A stretch of 22,305 nucleotides of DNA from a virus: IMG/VR virus record IMGVR_UViG_3300044952_001320, positions 1-22,305 of that record; one strand, written 5' to 3'. Below are positions 14,598 through 21,820 of the stretch, one piece after another; position 1 is the first letter of the stretch; each line of letters opens with the position of its first letter. Position numbers and translations under genes: made by a program. The notes below the pieces were generated by a model, which was not told the origin of the DNA, searched no databases, and was given only the letters and a program-made list of their open reading frames with translations.

Positions 14598-14873
14598 ATG
14601 TCACTGGGCGTAATGGACCCTGCAGATAAAGCACGGCTGACCAATCTTGTTAATGAAGGCGTGCAAGTAATGAGCGACGTTCAAGCACTTAAAGAAAGTT
14701 TGAAGGAAACTGTTGACACTGTCAGTGAAGAAATGGACATCAAAAAGAGTGTGCTGAATAAAGCCATTCGCATTGCTTGGAAAAACACACAAAATCGCAA
14801 TGCCCTGGAAGACACACGTGAAGAACTTGATGAAGTTGAACAGGTTCTCATGAACGCTGGCCTTAAACTATAA
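14598..14873 (+). CDS. Small helical DsbA-like dsDNA-binding protein (tentative)
   Basis: 91 residues with a strong AAAGGAG (14584-14590) seven bases before ATG 14598. It is all helix by composition, with Lys/Glu heptad-like patterns, and ends in GLKL. The order of a charged helix (ALKESLKETVDTV), a short IKKSVLNKAIRIAWK segment (about 49-63), then an acidic helix (TREELDEVEQVL) resembles T4 DsbA. T4 DsbA is 89 residues long, binds double-stranded DNA and affects late transcription. The similarity is one of pattern and length, so the call is tentative. It sits 24 bases before the polymerase gene, in a replication block. It could also be another small phage coiled-coil protein. Confidence 0.55.
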   Translation: MSLGVMDPADKARLTNLVNEGVQVMSDVQALKESLKETVDTVSEEMDIKKSVLNKAIRIAWKNTQNRNALEDTREELDEVEQVLMNAGLKL

Positions 14874-14897
14874 TCTAGAATCACAACGAGGTAGAGT

Positions 14898-17672
14898 ATG
14901 ACTTATATTGATGGATATGTTGATAGAGAAAAGAACATTGTCCACATCGTGGAACGCACAGCTCAAGGCGTGAGAAACTTTGTAACATATCCCACTCAAT
15001 ATGCTGTGTATTGGCCTCAGCCTCAAGGCAAATACACAAGTATTTTTGGTGATCGACTGGCAAAGTTCCAAACATCAAGACATCAAGAGTTTCAACGTGA
15101 ACTGCGCATGCTCAGTCGCGAGACTCTCTTGGAGAGTGATATTGATCCCATATTTAGGTGTCTGTATCAAAACTATCGTCAAAGCCCCACTCCCCAGTTA
15201 CATGTGGGGTTCTTTGACATTGAAACTGACTTTGATCCCGATCGTGGCTACAGCACACCTGAGGAAGCCTTTAATGAAATAACAGCAGTAAGTGTGTATC
15301 TTGCATGGATGCAACGATGCTTTACCTTGGTAGTTAAACCTCGCAGTTGGTCACAAGAGCAAGCACAAACTGTTGTTGAGCAGTTTCCTGACACCATGCT
15401 TTGCGATACTGAATCCGATCTATTGGATATTTTTCTACAGTTGATTGAAGATTGTGATATCATAAGCGGGTGGAACTCAACCACTTATGATATGCCCTAC
15501 ATCTATAAGCGAATTCTCTTAACTTTGGGAAAAGAACACACACGTAGATTGTGCTTGTGGAATCGACAACCCACCAAACGCGAGTTTGAAGCTTATGGGA
15601 AGCGACAAGTCACATACGAAATTGTGGGCCGAGTGCATCTTGACTATCTTGATTTGTATCGCAAGCACACTTATCAAGAACTCCACAGCTACAAATTGGA
15701 CTTTGTGGGCGAGCATGACACTGGTGATCGCAAGGTGCCATATGAAGGCAGTTTGGACCAGCTTTATAATCGAGACTTTGGCAAGTTTATCGAATATAAC
15801 CGACAAGACGTCATGCTGTTGGTCAAGATTGATCAAAAACGTCGGCTTATTGAACTTTGCAACAATCTAGCTCATGAAAACTGTGTGCTGTTGGCTACAA
15901 CACGTGGCAGTGTCAAGCTTATTGACCAAGCAATTGTAAACGAAGCTTGGGACAACAACTTGATTGTTCCCAATCGTCCTCAACATGCAGATGATCGTGA
16001 TGATGACGTAGTAGCTGAAGACGATGACGACGACGATTTTGAGCAACAGGACTTGGGTATTGTGGGTGCGTATGTTGCTGATCCCGTGCAGGGCATGCAT
16101 GAATGGATTGGTGGCGTGGACATCAACAGTCTATATCCCAGCACTATTCGCGCGCTGAACATGAGTCCCGAGACGATTGTGGGTCACATTAGACCCGAGC
16201 AAACGCAAGCTTTGATTAAAAAGCGCATGACACAAGAAAAGAGAACATTTGCTGAATCTTGGCAAGGCATGTTTGGCACCTTGGAGTTTCAGGAAGTTCA
16301 AAAACGCAGTGATATTCCCTTGATTGTGGATTTCACTGAGGGTGGCAACTTGACAGTCACAGCTGGTGAGCTTGCACAACTGGTATATAATGGCAATCGT
16401 GGTTGGATTTTGAGTGCTAATGGAACTATTTTTGCCCAAAGCAAAACCGGAATTATTCCGCAGCTATTAGACAAATGGTATTCCGACAGGAAAAAACTTC
16501 AAGCCGAAATGAGAAAATATGCCAAAATGGCAGATGAAGAATCAGATATTTCTCAAAAAGATGAATATCAAAGGCTTACAGGATTTTATGACCAGCGCCA
16601 GTTGATCCAAAAAATCAAATTAAATAGCCTGTACGGGAGTTTGTCAAACGCCGGAAGTAGATTTTTTGATGAGCGAGTAGCGCAAAGTGTTACGCTAACT
16701 GGTCGCTGTATTGTTAAACACATGGGTAGCAAAATCAATGAGATAATAACTGGTGATTACAACCATAAAGGACCGGCGCTTATTTATTCTGATACCGACA
16801 GCCAATATTTCTCAGCGTATCCTGTAATGAAAGATCTTCCTGAGTTTCAAGACTTTGCTTGGACAAAAGAAGCCGTTGTGGATCTTTATGATAAAATTGC
16901 TGATGTAACCAATGCTAGCTTTCCAGAGTTTATGAATCAAGCATTCAACTGCCCGGAAAAGAATGGTGCTATTATCCGTGCAGGTCGTGAACTTTGTGCT
17001 GAGCGTGGTATTTTTATCAAGAAAAAACGCTATGCAGTTTTGATTTTTGACAAAGAAGGCAAGCGCAAAGACACAGATGGCAAACCCGGTGAAATTAAAG
17101 CCATGGGGCTGGACCTCAAGCGCAGTGATACGCCTCGTGTAGTTCAAGAGTTTCTCATGAGCGTGCTTACACAAGTGTTGACTGGCAAAAATCAACAACA
17201 AGTGATCGACAACATATTTGAGTTCCGAAAAGAGTTCTCTAGCTGGCCCGGCTGGATAAAAGGCACTCCAAAAAGAGTTAACAAACTCAGTCATTATCAA
17301 CAAGCCAAAACTACAAATGAAACTTGGAGTTTGACTGATAAAACCAAAAAGACCAACTTGCCAGGGCATGTGCGAGCTAGTTTGAATTGGAACAAGCTGC
17401 TGAATCTGTATAACGATCATGGCAGTGTGAAAATTCAAGACGGCAGTAAAATCATTGTGTGTAAACTTCGCGATAATTCTTTGAACATGACCAGCATTGC
17501 CTATCCCATTGATCAAGATCATCTCCCTGACTGGTTCAAACAACTGCCGTGGGATCACGCCGAAATGGAAACTGCACTAATAGACAAGAAGATTAAAAAT
17601 CTCTTGGGAGTTTTGGACTGGGATCTTGACAGCAGTCGTAAAAAATCATCGGCAGGCAGTTTGTTTTTCTAA
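14898..17672 (+). CDS. 43: Family B DNA polymerase, T4 gp43 type, with 3'-5' exonuclease
   Basis: 924 residues (T4 gp43 is 898) from ATG 14898, with GAGGT at 14888-14892. The exonuclease is intact: FFDIETD with Asp107/Glu109 (Exo I), GWNSTTYDMPYI (Exo II), YNRQDVMLL (Exo III). Polymerase motifs: DINSLYPS with Asp408 (motif A), KLNSLYGSLSN (motif B), and YSDTDS with Asp632/Asp634 (motif C). The enzyme should be an active proofreading replicase. Between Exo III and motif A, residues 365-381 carry a run of Asp/Glu (ADDRDDDVVAEDDDDDDFE region), an unusual acidic insert. The C-terminus KKSSAGSLFF looks like the terminal clamp-binding peptide of T4/RB69 gp43. That fits the sliding clamp gene immediately downstream. 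Confidence 0.96.
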   Translation: MTYIDGYVDREKNIVHIVERTAQGVRNFVTYPTQYAVYWPQPQGKYTSIFGDRLAKFQTSRHQEFQRELRMLSRETLLESDIDPIFRCLYQNYRQSPTPQLHVGFFDIETDFDPDRGYSTPEEAFNEITAVSVYLAWMQRCFTLVVKPRSWSQEQAQTVVEQFPDTMLCDTESDLLDIFLQLIEDCDIISGWNSTTYDMPYIYKRILLTLGKEHTRRLCLWNRQPTKREFEAYGKRQVTYEIVGRVHLDYLDLYRKHTYQELHSYKLDFVGEHDTGDRKVPYEGSLDQLYNRDFGKFIEYNRQDVMLLVKIDQKRRLIELCNNLAHENCVLLATTRGSVKLIDQAIVNEAWDNNLIVPNRPQHADDRDDDVVAEDDDDDDFEQQDLGIVGAYVADPVQGMHEWIGGVDINSLYPSTIRALNMSPETIVGHIRPEQTQALIKKRMTQEKRTFAESWQGMFGTLEFQEVQKRSDIPLIVDFTEGGNLTVTAGELAQLVYNGNRGWILSANGTIFAQSKTGIIPQLLDKWYSDRKKLQAEMRKYAKMADEESDISQKDEYQRLTGFYDQRQLIQKIKLNSLYGSLSNAGSRFFDERVAQSVTLTGRCIVKHMGSKINEIITGDYNHKGPALIYSDTDSQYFSAYPVMKDLPEFQDFAWTKEAVVDLYDKIADVTNASFPEFMNQAFNCPEKNGAIIRAGRELCAERGIFIKKKRYAVLIFDKEGKRKDTDGKPGEIKAMGLDLKRSDTPRVVQEFLMSVLTQVLTGKNQQQVIDNIFEFRKEFSSWPGWIKGTPKRVNKLSHYQQAKTTNETWSLTDKTKKTNLPGHVRASLNWNKLLNLYNDHGSVKIQDGSKIIVCKLRDNSLNMTSIAYPIDQDHLPDWFKQLPWDHAEMETALIDKKIKNLLGVLDWDLDSSRKKSSAGSLFF

Positions 17673-17683
17673 AGCTGCTTGCT

Positions 17684-17712
17684 TTGCACACCTAGAACAG
17701 TTACTATATAAT
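17684..17712 (+). promoter_or_regulatory. Candidate sigma70-like promoter before the sliding clamp gene
   Basis: A perfect TATAAT (17707-17712) has TTGCAC (17684-17689) 17 bases upstream. The -10 is ideal, but the -35 matches only in TTG. It lies in the 57-base gap after the polymerase gene, 17 bases before ATG 17730. It could give extra early expression of the clamp. Confidence 0.4.
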
Positions 17713-17729
17713 CCAACAAGGAAATATTC

Positions 17730-18473
17730 ATGACACTGAAAGACATCTTTAAAGAAATCAACACATACGTAGCTAATACTGGTATGTTTGAAAAGATCAA
17801 GATCAATGTTGACAACAATATTGTCAGCGTGGAAGCTTTTGAGAAAGAGCGGGGTTTGGTAAAAGGCAAGTTCACCAAAGCAGTTACTGAAATCGCAGGA
17901 AGTTTTGGGCTTAAAAATCTCAACATGCTGAACATCATTACAAATGATCCCGAATACTTGGCTTCCGAAAGCACTATTACAGTTAATACTGAAAGTCGCG
18001 ATGGGCAAACTTATCTTGCCAGTTTGACTTATGTGAACAAAAGTCAAACTGAGATTTACTATCGCTTTATGTCCTCGGACCTGCTGCCCAAAAATACTCA
18101 AGTTCGTGAGCCACAGTATGAAGTCACAGTGAATCCTGCACGCAGCAGCATTCAACAGTTTATTTGGGCAGGTAATGGTCTCAGCAGTGTGGAGCAATAC
18201 TTTAATCCACAGATACGTGATCGCCAACTACGGTTTTGCATTGGTGAAGACGGCGCACAAACCAGCCGTGGCGGTGTGGTGTTTGCACAAAACATTGATG
18301 CCAAAATGCAATGTGATTTTCATTGGAAAGTCAGCGACATTCAAACTGTGCTCAAGCTAAATGATTCTGCTGATTGCGAAGTGGCTATTAGTGGAGCAGT
18401 GGGTGCTATTCAGATCAAGTTCCAAACTGGTCAAGCACAGTGGCAGTATGTGTTTCCCGGTAAAGTAAAATAA
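17730..18473 (+). CDS. 45: Sliding clamp, T4 gp45 type
   Basis: 247 residues (T4 gp45 is 228), with AAGGAA at 17718-17723 six bases before ATG 17730. No enzyme motifs are expected in a clamp; the call rests on overall pattern and position. The centre (GLKNLNMLNIITND near residues 60-73) corresponds to the DLNSFLSILSL region of T4. The last third has a typical clamp ending: a hydrophobic strand, KVSDIQTVLKLNDSADCEVAISG, then a short strand and QWQYVFPG. It should form a trimeric ring that tethers gp43. In T4 it also activates late transcription through gp33/gp55, which would suit the late promoters seen in this window. Placement right after the polymerase supports the call. Clamp-loader genes are not in view. 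Confidence 0.75.
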   Translation: MTLKDIFKEINTYVANTGMFEKIKINVDNNIVSVEAFEKERGLVKGKFTKAVTEIAGSFGLKNLNMLNIITNDPEYLASESTITVNTESRDGQTYLASLTYVNKSQTEIYYRFMSSDLLPKNTQVREPQYEVTVNPARSSIQQFIWAGNGLSSVEQYFNPQIRDRQLRFCIGEDGAQTSRGGVVFAQNIDAKMQCDFHWKVSDIQTVLKLNDSADCEVAISGAVGAIQIKFQTGQAQWQYVFPGKVK

Positions 18474-18484
18474 GCTAATCTCCG

Positions 18485-18515
18485 TGCAGTGCTAAATAAC
18501 AAGCACTGCATTTTT
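18485..18515 (+). terminator. Rho-independent terminator after the clamp gene
   Basis: A perfect 9-bp stem (TGCAGTGCT at 18485-18493 pairing with AGCACTGCA at 18502-18510) has an 8-base loop, AAATAACA, followed by five T (18511-18515). It lies 12 bases after the clamp stop and ends just before the start of the next gene. Confidence 0.8.
18493..18498 (+). promoter_or_regulatory. TAAATA late-promoter-like core inside the terminator hairpin
   Basis: GCTAAATA spans the end of the left stem arm and the loop. Its core ends 20 bases before ATG 18519, closer than the other candidates. It could let late transcription restart at plcP after early transcripts end here. It could also be chance. Confidence 0.3.
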
Positions 18516-18518
18516 CAC

Positions 18519-19289
18519 ATGAAACCCAGTTATAGAACTATTTTTGTTAGTGATTTGCATTTAGGCGCTGGTGAAAGCCAAGCCCAAGTCTTTGCAGATT
18601 TTTTAAAGAACCATGATTGCGACAATCTCTACATGGTTGGAGACATGATCGATGGTTGGAAGCTGCAAAGGCGCTGGTATTGGCCCCAAAGTCACAGCAA
18701 TGCACTGCGTAAAGTTTTAACCAAAGCAAACAGAGGTTGTCGAGTAGTTTATATAACTGGGAACCATGATGAGTTTATAAGAAGCTTTTTACCAGATTTT
18801 GATAGTTTTGGTGCAATTGAAATCGTAAACCACACACTGTATCAAGATTTACAAGGCCGGCAATGGTTTGTCACACATGGTGACATGTTTGATGCTGTTA
18901 CTCGTCACTGGAAGTGGATAAGCAAGGTGGGAGATAGACTTTACACCATGCTTTTGGAGCTCAACAGGATTTTGGCTTGGGCGAGACGACTTTTCGGCTT
19001 GGGATATTGGAGTCTCAGTCAATATGCCAAACAAAACACCAAACAAGCAGTTAGTTTTATAGCAAAGTTTGAAGAACACCTAGCACGTCACGCACACACT
19101 CAAAGTTGTCACGGAATTATATGCGGTCATATTCATACTCCGGCAATCAAAAAAATACAAGATGTAACATACATGAACACAGGTGATTTTTGTGAAACAT
19201 GTAGTGCATTAGTGGAAACTCATGAAGGTGTTTGGCAGTTGCTTCAGCTACAATCAGATAATACATGGAAAGTCATCCAGCAGTTATGA
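18519..19289 (+). CDS. plcP: PlcP-type metallophosphoesterase (phospholipase C of lipid remodelling; LpxH-like)
   Basis: 256 residues from ATG 18519; an in-frame GTG at 18489 lies inside the terminator hairpin. No Shine-Dalgarno is visible. The calcineurin-type metal site is complete: SDLHLG (Asp12, His14), GDMIDGW (Asp42), GNHDEF (82-86), THGD (His120, Asp122) and GHIHTP (His204, His206). WYWPQSH after GDMIDGW, YWSLSQ.AK, and the C-terminal YMNTGDFCETCSA are the pattern I know from Sinorhizobium PlcP and its marine relatives, often annotated as UDP-2,3-diacylglucosamine hydrolase. PlcP hydrolyses phospholipids such as phosphatidylcholine and PE to diacylglycerol during phosphate starvation. 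The overlapping downstream Agt-like gene strongly favours PlcP over LpxH. The protein should act at the inner face of the cytoplasmic membrane. Confidence 0.82.
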   Translation: MKPSYRTIFVSDLHLGAGESQAQVFADFLKNHDCDNLYMVGDMIDGWKLQRRWYWPQSHSNALRKVLTKANRGCRVVYITGNHDEFIRSFLPDFDSFGAIEIVNHTLYQDLQGRQWFVTHGDMFDAVTRHWKWISKVGDRLYTMLLELNRILAWARRLFGLGYWSLSQYAKQNTKQAVSFIAKFEEHLARHAHTQSCHGIICGHIHTPAIKKIQDVTYMNTGDFCETCSALVETHEGVWQLLQLQSDNTWKVIQQL

Positions 19290-20299
19290 AAATATGTATT
19301 GTAACAGACAGCTGGCAACAGATTAATGGTGTAAGCACTACTTTAAAAAACACAGTAAACTGTTTGATAACCATGGGACATGAAGTTTTAGTTATTGAAC
19401 CCAGTGTGTTTAAAACTTGCAAGTTTAAGTTTTATCCCGACATTGATTTTTCCTGGAATATTTGGAAAGTAGGCAAATTAATTCAAGATTTCCAGCCTCA
19501 TGCTATTCACATAGCAACAGAAGGACCCTTGGGTATTGCGGCTAGATGGTATTGCAAGGTTAACAAACGCCAAATACCACATAATACCAGTTATCATACC
19601 AACTTTCCGGAATATTTAAAGTTATCGTATGGCATCCCCTTGACTGTTAGCTATAAAGTACTGAAGTTATTTCACAAGTTCAGTTGCAGGGTTTTAGTTA
19701 CTAACCATGATATGAAAACTCAACTGGATCAACGTGGGTTGAAAAATCTTGTAGTTTGGAGCCGAGGAGTAGATCTTTCCTTGTTTGCTCCTGACAGACG
19801 ATCGCAACAAGTTCAAACAAATTTGGGACCTGGACCTCGGATTCTGTGTGTGAGTCGAGCAAGCAAAGAAAAAAATCTTGATGCGTTTTGTCAGTTGTCT
19901 GTGCCGGGAACAAAAATACTTGTGGGCGATGGACCTGAGTTAGCACGCTTGCAAACACAGTATCCTGATGTAAAATATTTGGGTTGGAAAACCGGCGCTG
20001 ATTTGGCTGAACTATATGCCAATGCAGATGTTTTTGTGTTCCCTAGTGTTACTGATACATTTGGTGTTGTGATGTTGGAAAGCATAAGCACAGGCACTCC
20101 GGTAGTTGCTTATAATGCCATAGGTCCACGGGAAGTAATAGAACAAGGCATTAACGGCATCATAAGCCAAGATTTAGCACAAGCTATTCCACAGGCTTTG
20201 CTTTTGGATCGCCTCACGGTGAGACAAAGCAGTCTAAAATGGACGTGGAACAAATGCACAGAAGTTTTTTTGGAAAACTTAGTTGCAATAAAGACTTGA
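19286..20299 (+). CDS. agt: Agt-type glycosyltransferase of glycolipid synthesis (GT4, GT-B fold)
   Basis: 337 residues from ATG 19286, which overlaps the plcP stop as ATGA; an ATG at 19265 is in frame but is not the coupled one. N-terminal acceptor half: VTDSW.QINGV (6-16), HIATEGPLG (75-83), TSYHTNFPEY (101-110), VVWSRGVD (156-163). C-terminal donor half: VSRASKEKNLD (189-199), LVGDGPE (212-218), and TDTFGVVMLES (256-266), the D/E-x7-E nucleotide-sugar motif. This is the pattern of the agt genes that follow plcP in alphaproteobacteria. Agt attaches glucose or glucuronic acid to diacylglycerol, making phosphorus-free membrane lipids from PlcP's product. Length and motifs are complete. Plain GT4 members acting on other acceptors remain possible, but the gene pair argues against it. 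Confidence 0.82.
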   Translation: MKICIVTDSWQQINGVSTTLKNTVNCLITMGHEVLVIEPSVFKTCKFKFYPDIDFSWNIWKVGKLIQDFQPHAIHIATEGPLGIAARWYCKVNKRQIPHNTSYHTNFPEYLKLSYGIPLTVSYKVLKLFHKFSCRVLVTNHDMKTQLDQRGLKNLVVWSRGVDLSLFAPDRRSQQVQTNLGPGPRILCVSRASKEKNLDAFCQLSVPGTKILVGDGPELARLQTQYPDVKYLGWKTGADLAELYANADVFVFPSVTDTFGVVMLESISTGTPVVAYNAIGPREVIEQGINGIISQDLAQAIPQALLLDRLTVRQSSLKWTWNKCTEVFLENLVAIKT

Positions 20300-20324
20300 A
20301 AAACTACAACAAGTCACATACAAT
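20296..20324 (+). promoter_or_regulatory. Sigma70-like promoter for the QueD-like/GT/TGT block
   Basis: TTGAAA (20296-20301) and TACAAT (20319-20324) are separated by exactly 17 bases; each hexamer differs from consensus at one position. The promoter overlaps the agt stop and lies 31 bases before ATG 20356. It suggests early expression by host polymerase. Confidence 0.55.
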
Positions 20325-20355
20325 AAAAATATAGTTTTAGTATAAAGGCAAAAAA

Positions 20356-20721
20356 ATGACAGATTGGGTCTGGGTAACATTTCAACGGGAAGGTATTCAC
20401 AAATATCCCGCAGCACTTACCGATCCAGCCCTGGAGTCAGTGCGATTCCTAGGCTTTGAACATCGTCACATGTTTCATTTCCGAGTATGGATTGAAGTAC
20501 ATCACGACGATCGTGATCGAGAGTTTATCATGGAAAAGCGTTGGATGGAAGGTCTATATGGATCTGGTACACTGCAACTGGATTATCAAAGCTGTGAAAT
20601 GATAGCCCGTGGACTGGCTGCACAGTTGCAACAGCGTTATGCCGGTGAACATCGCAAGCTTATGATTGAAGTAAGCGAAGATGGTGAAAATGGTTGCTTG
20701 ATGGAGTTTACAGCCGAATGA
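20356..20721 (+). CDS. QueD/PTPS-like T-fold protein (tentative)
   Basis: 121 residues, with AAAGG (20344-20348) seven bases before ATG 20356. I recall close relatives as hypothetical proteins in T4-like marine phages. The layout matches 6-carboxytetrahydropterin synthase (QueD): an early His (His15 in GIHKYP), a paired His-x-His (His36, His38 in EHRHMFHF) where QueD has LHGH, DREFIMEK (52-59) like the D-F-x-x-L-K segment, QSCEMIA (about 79-85) like PTSE.LA, and a final EVSEDGENGC with Glu where QueD has KET.TAGC. The catalytic Cys of QueD is not evident, so activity may differ. The gene overlaps a glycosyltransferase by ATGA, and a TGT/DpdA-like gene follows. That supports a 7-deazaguanine link. 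It is remote homology by eye. Confidence 0.5.
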   Translation: MTDWVWVTFQREGIHKYPAALTDPALESVRFLGFEHRHMFHFRVWIEVHHDDRDREFIMEKRWMEGLYGSGTLQLDYQSCEMIARGLAAQLQQRYAGEHRKLMIEVSEDGENGCLMEFTAE

Positions 20722-21809
20722 CTGTAAACATTTGGATTTTCAGCTTAGAGCCTTTAGACAATCGTTACACTGCACAGTGGCATCATTGGGTGCCACGAAC
20801 ATTGACAGACATGGTTGGTCAGCAACAGCTGGATGTTCGTGTTCACCAAGTTGACGGCAAGCAAAACACTACAAAAACCACAGCTGGTGGCTTTTTAAAC
20901 TTCGTAGATACCAACTTTTGGAAAAGCAGTCAGCTATGTGCTTTTTTGGACTTGCACAATCAAGGTCAAACAACACCTCATGATGTGTTTTTGTTCACCG
21001 ATGCTTGGAATCCTGTGATTTTGCAACTGAGATACATAAGTGATCTCATGGGATACAACTGGCGCATGCACGGGTATTGGCATGCGGGGGCATACGACCC
21101 CACGGATATTTTGGGTGTTAAAATGAACAAGCCTTGGCCTTGGCATTTGGAACGTAGTTTATACTATGCCTGTGACAAGAACTGGTTTGCTACTGATTTT
21201 CACAGGCGCATGTTCTTAAACAATCTGGGAATCATGGCTAGAGATGAACATCGCAGCGGACTAAGCGGACAGCCTCATGATGCTATTATAGCTGCCATGA
21301 ACAACCTGCCCGAGGTTGCCAACAAGGCTGGAGTTATTTGGCCGCATCGCTACAACAGTGACAAACAGCCCGAGATTGCAGAAAGTCTTGCCAGTAACAT
21401 GACAGTGCCCTGGTTGCTGACACAAAAGCTCAACCTGGACAAACAGGAATATTATCAAGTGTTAACACAACACCAAGTTTTGTTTTCCTGTAGCTTGCAT
21501 GAAAATCTTGGCATCAGTGTCATGGAAGGTGTTCTGTGCGATGTGATTCCAGTGTTACCACAGCGGTGCAGTTATCAGGAAATGTACTTGCCGGAGTTTC
21601 TCTATCCTGCCAAATGGACTGCAAACTGGGATCAGTTTTTGGCTCATCGCGAACAGCTAGAGGATTTTATCATGCATCGAATAAACAATCGGGAAAGATA
21701 TCAATCAGCTATGAACAAGCAAAAGCAACTGCTGAAAGATCGATATCTGCAAGCAAGCACCATGTATAATAGTTTGCTGCAAGATATTGTCACCACAGCC
21801 AAGATATAG
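20718..21809 (+). CDS. GT-B glycosyltransferase resembling tRNA-queuosine mannosyltransferase
   Basis: 363 residues from ATG 20718 (ATGA overlap with the previous gene). The N-terminal half contains NIWIFSLEPLDNRY, LFTDAWNP (92-99) and several Trp/His-rich strands. The donor half has WPHRYNSDKQPE (208-219), with the Arg and Lys expected to hold nucleotide-sugar phosphates, and SLHENLGISVMEG (259-271), an E-x7-E motif (Glu262, Glu270). PVLPQRCSYQEMY then follows. The S.HE..G....E...C...P..P.R..Y.E order resembles the queuosine-tRNA mannosyltransferase group (GTDC1/QTMAN), which glycosylates a 7-deazaguanine nucleoside. In this operon, that resemblance hints at modification of a deazaguanine in DNA or tRNA. 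A role in surface glycan or hydroxymethyl-base glycosylation is also possible. Confidence 0.65.
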   Translation: MTVNIWIFSLEPLDNRYTAQWHHWVPRTLTDMVGQQQLDVRVHQVDGKQNTTKTTAGGFLNFVDTNFWKSSQLCAFLDLHNQGQTTPHDVFLFTDAWNPVILQLRYISDLMGYNWRMHGYWHAGAYDPTDILGVKMNKPWPWHLERSLYYACDKNWFATDFHRRMFLNNLGIMARDEHRSGLSGQPHDAIIAAMNNLPEVANKAGVIWPHRYNSDKQPEIAESLASNMTVPWLLTQKLNLDKQEYYQVLTQHQVLFSCSLHENLGISVMEGVLCDVIPVLPQRCSYQEMYLPEFLYPAKWTANWDQFLAHREQLEDFIMHRINNRERYQSAMNKQKQLLKDRYLQASTMYNSLLQDIVTTAKI

Positions 21810-21820
21810 TAAACTCAATC

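Noticed and set aside
16621-16626. TAAATA inside the polymerase gene as a late promoter
   Set aside because: It is within coding sequence for polymerase motif B, with no gene start downstream at a fitting distance.
16812-17558. 248-codon minus-strand open frame opposite the polymerase gene
   Set aside because: It is antisense to conserved polymerase motifs, with no Shine-Dalgarno or domain; treated as a shadow.
17671-17685. Small hairpin AAAGC-TGCTT-GCTTT after the polymerase gene as a terminator
   Set aside because: The stem is only 5 bp and no T tract follows.
17730-17759. MTLKDIFKEI start of the clamp read as another capsid-targeting leader
   Set aside because: The rest of the protein is a sliding clamp, which must act in the cytoplasm at the fork. 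The resemblance is short and probably chance.
17646-18227. 193-codon minus-strand open frame across the polymerase-clamp junction
   Set aside because: It covers the clamp gene's start and its ribosome site on the other strand and has no protein-like motifs.
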